Below, one piece after another: positions 50,068 through 61,500 of a stretch of DNA of 64,000 nt. A program made the translations under genes and the position numbers. Under the pieces are notes generated by a model that ran no database searches, was not told the DNA's origin, and was given only the letters and a program-made list of their open reading frames with translations. Position 1 is the first letter of the stretch; each line of letters begins with the position of its first letter. This DNA comes from Hyposmocoma kahamanoa (lineage: Eukaryota > Arthropoda > Insecta > Lepidoptera > Cosmopterigidae), in the NCBI RefSeq assembly GCF_003589595.1, contig NW_020656077.1, positions 6,322,748-6,386,747 of the forward strand. The letters run 5' to 3'.

Positions 50068-50957
50068 AGGTTACCAAGACACGGTAAATGAGTACTAGAA
50101 AGTTAATTATGAAAAATCATTAACCCGTTCATGGCCAGTACTTAAATAGCGTCGCACACAAAGACGTCACTACTTTTCTTTGTGCCGTATTGTTTAGATT
50201 GATTCAATATAATTCAATTCATATATATTTATTTCAGATAAAAATCCATATAGTGTTATAAAGGAAATAATTTAAGATCTAGTGTTATCATTGACTTACA
50301 ATTATATGGACGTCGGGTCCGCGCTAAAAAGTGTCCGAACTTATAGGGCGTTAAAATCGTATACAGAGCGCCATTCACGCTTTAGTCTTCGTTTGTTCGA
50401 CTGACAGCGAAGCAAGCAAAATTAGACAGTACTGCGATGACATTACAATTTAAATTCAACGTTTTAGCTTTTTCATATTCCTTTACATGTCACTACGTTT
50501 AAATAGGTTGACTTGGGACATATTTTTCGTGGTTTTTGTATTGGACCCGTCGTCCATTTCTTTGTAAGTCAATGAGTGTTATAATATATATGTTATATAA
50601 TAATTACGTTTTATCACGACTGATCCCGTCAATATTTTTGTATAAACGAAAGGCTATGACAGTAGCAGGATGGTTGCCGTTATGTCATATTGAATTTGTA
50701 CTATGTGGTTACATAGTATGACCACCAATTGACGGCCGTTTTTAGTACAAATTCAATATGACATAACGGCAATAATCCTGCTACTGTCATAGCCTTTCTT
50801 TTATACAAAAATATTGACGGGATCGGTCGTGATAAAACGTAATTATTATATTGAATCAATCTAAACAATACGGCACTAAGGAAAGTAGTGACATCTTTGT
50901 GAAGATTTTTCATAATTAAAAACTTTCGGTTACTCGTTTACCGTGGCTTGGTAGCCT
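50068..50957. mobile_element. Foldback element with long arms, split by a MITE
   Basis: The left arm runs from 50068 to about 50702 (less the MITE at 50289-50574). The right arm runs from about 50734 to 50957. Paired landmarks: TTACCAAGACACGGTAAA with TTTACCGTGGCTTGGTAG, and TATGACAGTAGCAGGAT with ATCCTGCTACTGTCATA. Some 30 bases separate the arms. A related fragment lies around 20995-21110. Confidence 0.8.
50289..50574 (+). mobile_element. CATTGAC MITE, long subfamily, nested in a palindrome
   Basis: The element is 286 bp. Perfect duplications AGTGTTAT lie at 50281-50288 and 50575-50582. It is inserted in the left arm of the foldback element at 50068-50957. Confidence 0.9.
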
Positions 50958-51952
50958 CAATTTATTGATTGGACCGGAAACTTCAATTTCGCCTGTAGGC
51001 AGAAGGCGACTGTAGCATGACCATCAGTGTAGCATGGTCATAAAAACATAGGCGTTTTAGAGAAAAAAATTGGTTATAACTTACTTTCACTGTTAAAAAG
51101 TTCAATGGCATTGACGTGTATTGTTGTGGACGTTTCATTAGGACTTTATCAGTATGGAGGAGGAGGAAAACATTTGGTAATTGGAACTGTCAAGCCCATA
51201 GTTGGTTTTTTGAGATCCATATACCGATACGAGGTACTCCGTACTTATCATATTCTGATATTCAAAGTTACGGTTAACGAAGTTACTATGCCGTGACGAT
51301 GGTGACCTCCTTCATCGTGATCCCACCTTTTTATCACACTCTACTGGTTCCTGGCCACTTTGAGAATTTTGAATCCTTCTCAAATTCTTTCCACCCCCTA
51401 AGTCAAATTCCCTCTTCCGTTCGTTCTGTCATCACTCTCATCAGACGCGCATGTAAACTCAAACTTCGCGTGACTTGCTGTTTTTTAAATCATATTGATA
51501 TAACGTACGTGTATGGTTTCTTTTGGAGTAAGTGTTATAGTGTCGATTGTTTATTAAGTAGTGTTCTATACTAATTGTACTTTTTATATTATTTTTATTT
51601 TATTATTACAAATCATTTTCTTTAGCTAAGTTTAGGCCACATGGGCCAGAACAACCTTAGGGTATTTAATCATGAAAATGCAAAGTGGCTCCAATTATTT
51701 GCCCGGGAGTAAGTACGTACGTGAATAGCCAAATTGCTACAAAATGAAATTTATTTGAATTTTATTTATTTATATCACAAAATAAAGAGTATATTATGGA
51801 ACACATGAAACCAAATAATGTCTTAAATAGTTAAATTGAGAAAAAACGGTTTTAAACTTCAAATAAATGCTGAATGGAACCCATAAATTTATATTCTCGT
51901 TTAGGTATAAGTGGATAACTAAGTGTTATATATAAAAAGAATCCCATTGTTC

Positions 51953-52180
51953 CATTGACTTACAAATAAATGGACGACGGATCTAATACAAAAACCACGA
52001 AAAAAATGTCCCAAGTCAACCTATTCGAAATTTAAATTGTTATGTCATCGCAGTATCGCGCTGTCCGTAGAACAAATGAAGACTAAAGCGGAGTGTCGCG
52101 CTCTGTGTACGATTTTAGCGCCTTACAAGTGCGGACACTTTTTAGCGCGGACCCGACGTCCATATAATTGTAAGTCAATG
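51953..52180 (-). mobile_element. CATTGAC MITE, short subfamily
   Basis: The element is 228 bp. Perfect duplications CATTGTTC lie at 51945-51952 and 52181-52188. Confidence 0.9.
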
Positions 52181-52188
52181 CATTGTTC

Positions 52189-55100
52189 GCAATAACAACC
52201 TACTAATCTATAATTTCTTTATACTTATAAATCGTGTTTTCTCAATTCCACCAAGTTTGAGTTACGACAGTATTTAGTTTTTATGTAGGTATGATTATGA
52301 AGTCAGCAGCGTCGGTGACATGGTCCCCTGTGTGACAACACTTCACAAAAAATTTATGAAACGTGTGGTTACAAAAATGAAAGACAATTCGTACTGAATA
52401 AAAGTAAAAAAATAATGAGGTACATACAAAATTGTAAACAAATTGTATTTCTAAATACTAACACGGCAATAAAATTAGTTTTCGGACTGGATGACGTAGC
52501 GTTCCGGTCTTTGAGGCCATCGCGACAACGCGAACCACGTAGTCCAGTCCTGGAAACGTTTGGGTAACTTGGCCAAGGAAAAAATACTAGCGTTGTGAGA
52601 ATAAAACGGAATTGAAATCATCCAACCATTAAAAATTAAAAAAAAAGACATAAGTACAATTATTAAACTAATTTTTTCGTTTTTATTATGTTATTAGTTC
52701 GATCAAATACATTTCTCTTAATTAAATATGATAAAAAATTCAACATGCCCCAGTTTTTAAACATGAATAACATATTTATTTTATTGATTATCATGATATG
52801 TTTACTAATATGATATTCGTATACTTTTTTGTGATAATATGTAGTGCACTAGTTTGTTATTATACAAAGTTAGAACATCACACAAAAAAATCCATCTAAT
52901 TAAGCTACAGACCGTGTCAGCGAATCTTACGAATTGTTCTGTGCTTGTTGTATCTGCATCTTTGCATTGGATTTAAAAGGTTTTTTTTGCCGTCAGCGCC
53001 ACCAGTGAGAAACTTGTGAATGAGAAACCTAAGGATAAGGATACAATGTACATTTTTCACATATATTATTTGGACTCTTGGGATTTTGTCTTGGATACTT
53101 TATTAATCTGAGTCTGGTGTCTGTATGACTATATAATACGTGTCGTTCAAACAAGGTATAGGTTTATGATCTCTGGCGAAAAACCATCTCGTGTAGTAAT
53201 TTGTGATCCCGCGCTGAGTCCCGTGATCTATAAATCTAGGGTCGGCGGACTAAGTCACATAAGTCAAAATTCGAAATTTAAATTATTCAATCAATTAATT
53301 TAAATCATTCATTTAAATTAATGCATCTACTGGCTAAAGCACATAAGTCAAATTCATTTGTTACTTCATAAATTTCGAACTTTATTCTAGAGGTTATTTA
53401 ACTTCCAACACTAAAAACAACACAAAAAATATATATAATTATATATTAACAAATGAAGCACTGTTTTGACTTATGTGCTTTAGTCTGCCGACCCTATAAA
53501 TATCTAGGACCCGTCTTTTTCTATGTGTCGTGGAAATAATAAATGCTAATCCTCGTAAACGGCAAATTTTTAATATGAACAGGAATATTATTATAGAAGC
53601 ATACAATTGCCCGTTGAGTGAATTCGTGATTTGTGAATCACGAACAGCCAGTTCATTTTTATTTCTTCGAAGACAACTGTCAAGAACAGCCAGCTTATTT
53701 TTATTCCTTCGAAGATAACTCAGGTCGAGAACAGCCAGTTCATTTTTATTTCACACTTCATGTACTGTGATGCTTGTGACAGAATAGTAATTTCTTTAAA
53801 CTTATCCCTCATAGGCGCTCTGGGGCCCAGGTTGTTGATTAACCTATACTGGCACGTTTTTTGCAGGACAAAGATTCTATTAACGTTTGTAGAATTACTT
53901 TGAGGTAACATGCCGTACGTCATATAACTGTGAAAGAAGCAAAAGTGTCCCGATGTAGCGGTTTCTATGTTTGAAAGCTCTCACATCTTTCTAAGGAGTC
54001 ACCAACCGACCAAAAGTAATAACACCAACGCCACCGCGGGACAACAACAAACAACAGTCTCCTAAACACCTTGGACAGGGTAGGTTGCCCGATGGTAAGG
54101 TACTGGAATGCGTGTCACACGCGTTCCGTAGCTGCCTTATTTAGCATTAATTAAATCTTCATAGCTACGTATGTGGTTAATAAAACAATTGTTACTAACC
54201 AACTATGAACATTTATACATTAATAAACGTGGTGTCTCCTCTAGGCTCGACAAGATATATATGGGGGCCCCATTGCAATTTAGGTTCTTTAAAATAATGT
54301 GTGTTTTTAAAGGACCTATTAATGTGACATATATTAATAGGGTTTTATATTGTTCTTTTATAAATGCTATTTGAGCACTTTATTAAATGTACACCTTTAT
54401 AAATATTATTATATCGCAACTTCAGTATCAAAATGTCGAAACTAGCAATATAAAATTAATGGGAAAACGACATTACAAGTTGATAATGACATAAATATAA
54501 AATGGTTAAAATAGATAATATTATTTACCATAATAATGTCACATAACATTTTATTTCACGAAATTTACTCTTCTGAAATTTGCTCGATTTAGTTTGTTTT
54601 AAATATTCTTCCTATCCCCAATATTTGTTTAACTTTACTTTAAAAAATATATATAGCACCGCACTACGAGCAGCGCACATCCCTACTGTCAACATGATTG
54701 TCTATTCCCTTTCGTATTCTCCGTCTTCTATCTATCTGCGATAGACTCGTGCCTTATCGGTGTTTAAAGAAAGCGATTCTATGTGGTTTGTAGGTGGTGG
54801 TCTTGTAGTTCATTTATTTAATTTATTTCTTCTAGTTCGTTAATTCGTGTTGTCTATTCTAAGACATTGAACGAACGCTCCAAACTAGTTATTTTATTCA
54901 CATGAACTACTGCGGACTTCTAGTATTAAGAGGGCAATAGTACACTGTACTACATATATGTATATATTAAAAAATAGAATTTGTATGGAATCGGTACTAT
55001 TTAAATTTCATTCATACTTTATAGGTTTAAGACTCATTCTAACTAAATATCCTTTTTTTTTTACAAAATACTAATGTTTTGTAAAAAAAGCATATTACAC

Positions 55101-55648
55101 TTCATACATACGTAGGTTGGTATTATACATACAGATAAAATACATACCTATTACATATTGTACGTATTAGACTTAAAACGAGCTGGCAACGTTTAGTCGT
55201 GCATCTCACTTATACTAAAAGCAGTGATAAATCGCTAATCATCCCGCTCACACCGTTCCTACTAAATATAAGACAGGTGAACTATCAACGCAGGTGGTTC
55301 CTAGTTCATATTGAACTAAAAAGACCGAGGAGCTATTAAGACCCTTCAAGACGAACTAGTTCATATCGGTCAGTGTCGGTATACATTATATTTCGTAGTT
55401 CATGCACACTATACAAACCTAGTCTGCGATCAGTGCGGATGTATTGTTATTTATACCGATTGTTTATCTATATCTCATAGATACTCACCTGATCCCCTTT
55501 TTCTCTTTATTAATTAATCTCGTTTCCAAATTTCTTTTTTATGTTAAAAGTTTACCCGTTTTAAAGACAAAAATCACCAACAAAAACCTTGTGGCTTGAA
55601 CACTAACCGCGAAAATCGTAGAAAATAGAGAAATAATGCAAATTTGCT
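52189..55648. other. AT-rich spacer
   Basis: It holds the MITE at 53239-53494 and short tandem copies of AACAGCCAGTTCATTTTTAT near 53643-53750. Otherwise no gene or RNA recognised on either strand. Confidence 0.55.
53239..53494. mobile_element. MITE with GGGTCGGC terminal repeats
   Basis: The terminal inverted repeats are about 30 bp, pairing GGGTCGGCGGACTAA with TTAGTCTGCCGACCC and including CACATAAGTCAAA. An internal copy of the end motif (AAAGCACATAAGTCAAA) lies near 53337. The target duplication is not clear. Confidence 0.65.
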
Positions 55649-55656
55649 GCCGCCCC

Positions 55657-55880
55657 CATTGACTTACAAATAAATGGACGACGGGTCTAATACAAAAACC
55701 ACGAAAAAAAGTCCCAAGTCAACCTATTCGAAATTTAAATTGTAATGTCAAGCAGTATCGCGCTGTCAGTAGAACAAATGAAGACTAAAGCGGAGTATCG
55801 CGCTCTGTATACGATTTTAGCGCCACAAGTGCGGACACTTTTTAGCGCGGACCCGACGTCCATATAATTGTAAGTCAATG
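55657..55880 (-). mobile_element. CATTGAC MITE, short subfamily
   Basis: The element is 224 bp. Perfect duplications GCCGCCCC lie at 55649-55656 and 55881-55888. It is about 800 bases past the transposase-derived ORF. Confidence 0.9.
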
Positions 55881-56656
55881 GCCGCCCCTGTAAATGTCTC
55901 ATAATTGTAACTGGCCATTATTTAAAATATATTTATAGCCTACCACCTGACGCAAGCATGTAAACTATAATAATTATCGATAAGAAGAATAACTTTTTTA
56001 TCGATTCATCAACTTACGTTTTTTTATCTCCTCTTTTTAAATTAACGCCTTTTATTAGTTTTTTTTATAAATATAAAAACATAAAAATGTTGAAACATGC
56101 ATTTCTTTATAATATCTCACATTTTAAATGGGATAATCCTTTTTTCAAGTATACGATTTTTTTTCTTTTGATATACCTACATATCATATTCTGTTACGTG
56201 TATATTAGTTGACTTATGGATAAATTGATAATAAATGAACTGCATTCAAGGTAACACTATCATTATGGTTAAGCATATCTACTAAATTATAATCAAAAAT
56301 AATATTTTTTCCCTTTTTTCATATAGGTCAAATCTTCCGTTCAGTAGGTTATGTTAGGTTAGTATATGAATTCTTGAGTCTTAGTTTTGAGGCTCAACAT
56401 GAAACTATCAGTTAATTTATACAAATCAAACATTAGCACAGAGCAGATTAAAATATAGATCGATTTAATTTTTTTTATGACTCTGAGAAAAAAGGATCAA
56501 TAATTTCAAAAAGATGACCGTTTAGATTTTAGGCCTGCTGCTTTTACAAATTTAAAAATGGTCATTTAAATACGTGCCAATTTAAATTAGTGCGGCAGAA
56601 AAGACCTGCCGCTACTAGCTCTCGCATAACGGATGGCGTGGCCGACTAGTTTGACT

Positions 56657-58225
56657 CTACTTAGGCAAACCATGTAGGGCCTGCTCTACTAAATGGTCAT
56701 AAATAGTAGACAAACCTTTCGCCGTAAAATTAGCATTGTTAAAAAATAAACTAAAATTTTGCAAAACTAATTTACGCATCGGGAGACATTTTAAGGTTCC
56801 AGATTTTATATAGTCTGTGCACAAACATAGCAGTACAAGCAAGTTACATAACATCGTATTGAAGACGAACTTGTTGGAAAAGTTGATGACTAAATCGTCG
56901 TTGCAATTCTTAAGACCTTGTATATATTCGTACACCTCCTTTATCTGGTTTTGGACATATTTGTGATTCTTCCGAGAAATACTACTCCTGAAGCCATAAA
57001 TACCAACCACCTTATTAATATTCTTTATGAAAGTTACTGTAGCGGTGGAGTCACCTAAACTAGGAAACATGACTTCTCTTTGCATACGCTCTATCCCTTG
57101 AGCTACCGATTGGTTCCAAAGACTAGACACTATTCTATCCGTAATCTGCAGCTCATTTCTATTGTTATGGAGTTCCTCCACGAAGCTGTACTCGATCAAT
57201 TCTTCATTGTGATACAGACGCCGCTTCTGGACAAACAGTTCTTTCATTAATTTCCACAGACGTTTGGGGTCAATCATCAAATAGTATTTGGTGTCGTTGT
57301 GCATGAAATAAGGTTTAAATGGCGCTGCATCAAAATTTGCGCCCAGGGCGCTCGCTAAATTTAAACTGGACATGTTTCCATTCAACGTAACGGTTATTAC
57401 TCGAAACTTTGATGCAGACAAACTATCTATGCAGAGCTTAATGAGACTAGCTTTTTGTGAAGGTGTAAAATTTCTTCCAAAGAATTGTCCAATGGGGAAT
57501 TTCCTATCAGACCTCATGGTGACAGCTATAATTATTAAGGCTTCATTTGCTAAATCGATTTGATCTCCATGCAAATGATTGCCTACGTCAGCATAACCAT
57601 AATAGGCGGTGGCAGTTTGATCCATCGGAATCCTACACTCAACATCTTCTCGAATTTTGACTTCATACACGTGGAGGATCCCCAATAAGTCTGCCGCTGT
57701 ATGATTGGTCAGTGTCATTATTTCTATTGAACTCAGTGTGATGCCGGGCCAGCCCCGTGGTTGCTGATACCACATCGATATCACACTGGGATGAGGTAAA
57801 CACAAAAAAAAATTCCTTCGGATTGATTCGTACGTCTCCGGACTATAAAAATGAAGTGTTATAGCGAATGTTTTTAAATCTAACAAATATGACTTATCTA
57901 CACAGTCAACAGACTTTTTGTTAATTAAATGTTGTACAAGTTTCTCAGGGCATGTCGCCATCACGGTGCACATATTATCACAGATATCCTTATGGTTCCG
58001 TAACATTTGAAAGATCTCCGTCACTTTACATGCAAGTCCGGTGTTGTGTGAAGATTTCTTGTTGATTGATGGTATCTGTCGATGCGAATCGCGTTGTTCC
58101 CTGGTTAAAATAATAACAACACCATTAATTGATTTATTGCATGAAAGGCTTGGTACAATCCCGCGTCGCGTATAACATACAAATCTTGATTGATTACAAT
58201 CTGCACAACAACAAGAAAAGTGCAA
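56657..58225 (-). CDS. P-element/THAP9-type transposase-derived ORF, probably co-opted, possibly fused to the kinase
   Basis: The open frame of 522 residues resembles P-element and THAP9 transposases from about residue 66 onward. Segments seen: a helical lead-in, then KTFAITLHFYSPETYESIRR..LCLPHPSVISMWY (about 118-153), then the RNase H-like core (EALIIIAVTM..RKFPIGQFF, LIKLCIDSL, VITVTLNGNMSS), YYLMIDPKRLWKLMK and a GTP-binding-insert-like region. It ends soon after the third catalytic motif. The residues that align to the catalytic D, D and E are Y187, N282 and S492, and the CH before LKL is KR. No N-terminal THAP zinc finger is seen nearby. Residues 1-41 look like translated intron. The coding part may really begin at 58100, after an AACCAG acceptor in frame with the upstream kinase. 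Strictly an independent gene, a fused exon or 3' UTR are all possible. Confidence 0.75.
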   Translation of the reverse strand: MHFSCCCADCNQSRFVCYTRRGIVPSLSCNKSINGVVIILTREQRDSHRQIPSINKKSSHNTGLACKVTEIFQMLRNHKDICDNMCTVMATCPEKLVQHLINKKSVDCVDKSYLLDLKTFAITLHFYSPETYESIRRNFFLCLPHPSVISMWYQQPRGWPGITLSSIEIMTLTNHTAADLLGILHVYEVKIREDVECRIPMDQTATAYYGYADVGNHLHGDQIDLANEALIIIAVTMRSDRKFPIGQFFGRNFTPSQKASLIKLCIDSLSASKFRVITVTLNGNMSSLNLASALGANFDAAPFKPYFMHNDTKYYLMIDPKRLWKLMKELFVQKRRLYHNEELIEYSFVEELHNNRNELQITDRIVSSLWNQSVAQGIERMQREVMFPSLGDSTATVTFIKNINKVVGIYGFRSSISRKNHKYVQNQIKEVYEYIQGLKNCNDDLVINFSNKFVFNTMLCNLLVLLCLCTDYIKSGTLKCLPMRKLVLQNFSLFFNNANFTAKGLSTIYDHLVEQALHGLPK

Positions 58226-58449
58226 CGTAGCAAGCCACGTAATGTAATAAACCGTCGCGTTCTTCCTTACACGCTGCTTTACTGTCCAAAATTGAACGTT
58301 ATATAGCTAACATAATTATTATGCTACGTTTACAACTATTGACTTCGCGTAGGCAAACAAACCTGGACGAAACTAAGTACCCAGGTCTCTACATGGTTTT
58401 AAGATTAATTTTACATTCAACAACTGCACAGAGTGGAGGGCTGTCTTAC

Positions 58450-58550
58450 CTTTCGTTCAAGTGTTCGTACAGCGGCGATAGGGCCCGCAGTTCAGCGGCT
58501 GTCGGACGCAGCAATGGATTCTTGAATAGCATCCGTTTGACTACGTCCAT
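58450..58550 (-). CDS. Last recognisable kinase exon, ends phase 2 with GTAAGA donor
   Basis: The exon begins after TTTTTAG and reads [20 protein letters not shown], continuing to the LYEHLNE region. It closes the kinase C-lobe. It ends with AG, two bases of a codon, before a good GTAAGA donor. Two acceptors follow on the minus strand. TGTGCAG ending at 58201 gives R-L-stop. AACCAG ending at 58101 gives R then the transposase-derived frame. Confidence 0.8.
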
Positions 58551-61500
58551 CTAAAAACATTTTAAGTTTTTGTAGCGCAAGAATCGCCGGAAGTCAGTCA
58601 ACTGAGAGTCTAATTCTTGGTAGTGCGACGACGGCGACCAATGAGAACGCCCGCTCGATATCGAAACTAAAATATTTAAATTTTTTACGCGGTTTCTTGT
58701 TGCGCCAATGGCAGAATGGTTTTTATAATGTTGCCCACTTAGAATAAAGGTTGCACATATGTAAAATTACTTTATTTAAATTTTAAATAAATAAAACAGA
58801 TTATTCTTTTTTTGGACATATTAACGGATGGTAGTTTTTTTTTTCAACCAAGGTGCGTCAGGTGGAAAACCACCTCTTCCACTAGCACCGATCAGAACAC
58901 GCCGGTGAAATTTTACAATCACTTGTGATTCAACTTAGCAAACTTATTTGGATTATCAATGTGCTCCAAAAGGAAGATTTTGCAGTCGGCGCAATTGTTT
59001 TAAAAATGCGAACTACTTGTTTTAACAGCTGCATATTGACTGCATGCCAGCCTCAAGCAGACTGTCCAGTCCAGTCAGCGACTAGGGACACGGAAAAGTG
59101 TCGATACTTGTTGGTATCGAATATTTTTCCCTCCGATACCGATACTTTTGTACTCGACACTTTTCATTCGATACTTTTCAGATATTAGTACTTTTTGACA
59201 AGTATCGTATCGTTTCGAATAATTGCTACATATGACACCTCATATCATAACGCTAGCCACCGAGCGATTTTTTTTTAAATGGCAACCTATACCACAAATT
59301 ACTTGACTGTATATTGTATGCCGCCATTTGTCTTCTAATAGAAGTTTGTCCCTTCTGAACGTTTGTTCTCAAAAGCAGGCAATACAGTATCCAAAACGAG
59401 AAACAGACCGTCACCAAATAGATTTTTGTTTTTAAGTAATTGCACAAAGGAGGAGTGGGAAATAGAAAATTTAAGTAACACAAATTATGTGAAATGACGA
59501 TTGATTGAATTGATCAAATGATTTAATTAATCAAATTCTTTTGTTATTTGTTTCAATTCAAAATCATAAATCAATAAAAAAAGACAAATTCATGTATTTT
59601 ATTCTGCCTTAAAGCAGGGAAAATCTGCAGGACACAAGTATCGATACTTCAAGGCTTAGACTTTAGACTTTTTCCATCCTCTAAGCCTCAAGGATACTTT
59701 TATGAGTACGACACTTTTAAATTTTTATTGATTGATATTCAATTGTTTTTTTGTGAAATTACTCCACTAGTTTGTTATAATTATTAATAGAAAGATCGAA
59801 CACTCAGAAAAAATTCCTTCGATCCGGCCGGATTCGAACCAAGACGTCTTGTAGCTTACCGTGCCAGACGCTATACCAACTAAGCCACAGAACGAACCAG
59901 CGGACCTCACGAATTTTTCTATGTGCTTGCGTCGTGTCTTTGTATTTCGTTTTCAACGACTTTTTAGTCGTAGCGCCATCTATGAGAAATCTACTAAGTA
60001 CGATAATTTTTATGCGATATTGCTCATGAATACAGTATCGATACATTTGATTTGATACCGATAATGTCCCTAAGCGAGCCGGCCTAACATAATTGCGTGT
60101 ATGTGTGCCTGTGTGGCTGCAAATTGACGTCACAAAAACTACATTTCTGCAACTGACCGCCGCTTTTCTGCTGCCGCGCCAGCAGTCTGTCTACGGAATA
60201 TGATCCTTGTATCATAACTTGATAGTTTGACAAATTACATGTGAAATAGTCAACTTTACAAACCAATACCCTTCGTCAATAGAAGGCTATTGGATTGTAA
60301 AGTCAAGAGGTACTAAAACACAGGGATTTACAAGATATTTCGTCAGTTTGTAGAGCGGGTGATTTGGCAAAATGTTTTGTTCAAGTTCTGTCAAATCGCC
60401 GGATTTGTCCTTTCTTTGTGTTTAATCTTTGTATTATTAATTACAACTTGATAGTTATTAACTCATAATATGCACTCTATAATATGAATCATAATTAGAT
60501 GTACATACAAAATGTAAACAAAGGTGTCAATAAAGCAAAAAAATACATGTAAAATTTTAGTTTCCCATTTTAGACGATTATAAATGCTTAGAACTCTTTT
60601 CAAGCTGTAATCTGATAAACCTTAGAACAATTCACATTTTTGCAATATGTCTTTTCATTAATTTCTTTTAATACAATAATTATAATAAAAGACTATGTTT
60701 AAGGTCGTAAATAATTTTATGACCCTGGTAACACAATCGGAATCAAAAACATTTTTTGTGCCGCCATTTTATCGTGTCATAGATGTCATTGGTGCTTGGT
60801 TTCTCGAACGCGAATGTTTCCTTGTCTCTGTAGCGCGTTTGTTAGATTATTAGGTGTTGTTGTTAAAGTTTTTGTTTATTGGTAATATTTTGTACAATAT
60901 ATAATTAAAATTGTAGAAAATGAGAACCTCTTCTTTTTACAATTCCGTTAAAAATAGAAGGTTTAGCACAAATGTATTCACCCTTTGACAATGACATTTC
61001 AAGACATTCCTTTGTTTACATTTTGGACATCTAATTATGATTCATATCTAGCGTGAGTGTGATAATTAGCGTCCGACTATAAAAGTAGTTTCATTCATTA
61101 AAAAAACCATCTGACCTCATTAGGGTGAGTTTCTTGGAACTTTTTTGGATAGATGCCTTTACGGACTTCGTCAAAGGTTTTGACGCGTTCATGGTTGGAG
61201 CCGATCGGATAGAACAGCTCGAAGAGGTTCAGGCCCATCGCATAGATGTCCACTTTATAATCGTAGTCACAGTGACCGCCACGACGCTGTTCTGGCGAAC
61301 TGTACAGCGTGGTACCTGGGAATATAAATATATATATATTTTAATTTATTCATTTACATCACGCAACTATGACGGACTATTATATTAAGGACTTCTTTTT
61401 CTTGACAAAGAAAGAAAAAGAAAACAACGATAACCCAGAATACTCAGACCAAAACCAACTTAGAAATGTTCGTTTTTTAAATTGGCCCAAATCGGGAATC

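Larger units (their letters stand above)
58551..61115. other. 2.6-kb kinase intron
   Basis: Between kinase exons 61315-61116 and 58550-58450. It holds the possible TAGGGACA element and a family B SINE; the rest is AT-rich and without coding signal. Confidence 0.65.

Noticed and set aside
8117..55880. Regularly recurring 228-290 bp repeats as an array or centromeric satellite
   Set aside because: Copies are dispersed, in both orientations, each with its own target duplication; they are transposons. No CRISPR-like spacing exists either.
58107..58225. First 40 codons of the transposase-derived frame as true protein
   Set aside because: The stretch contains two splice-acceptor-like tracts and has no similarity to P-type proteins. 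It is probably intron.
59815..59890. tRNA gene on the minus strand
   Set aside because: A and B boxes are present but the acceptor stem does not pair, and the unit recurs as a repeat. It is scored as a SINE.
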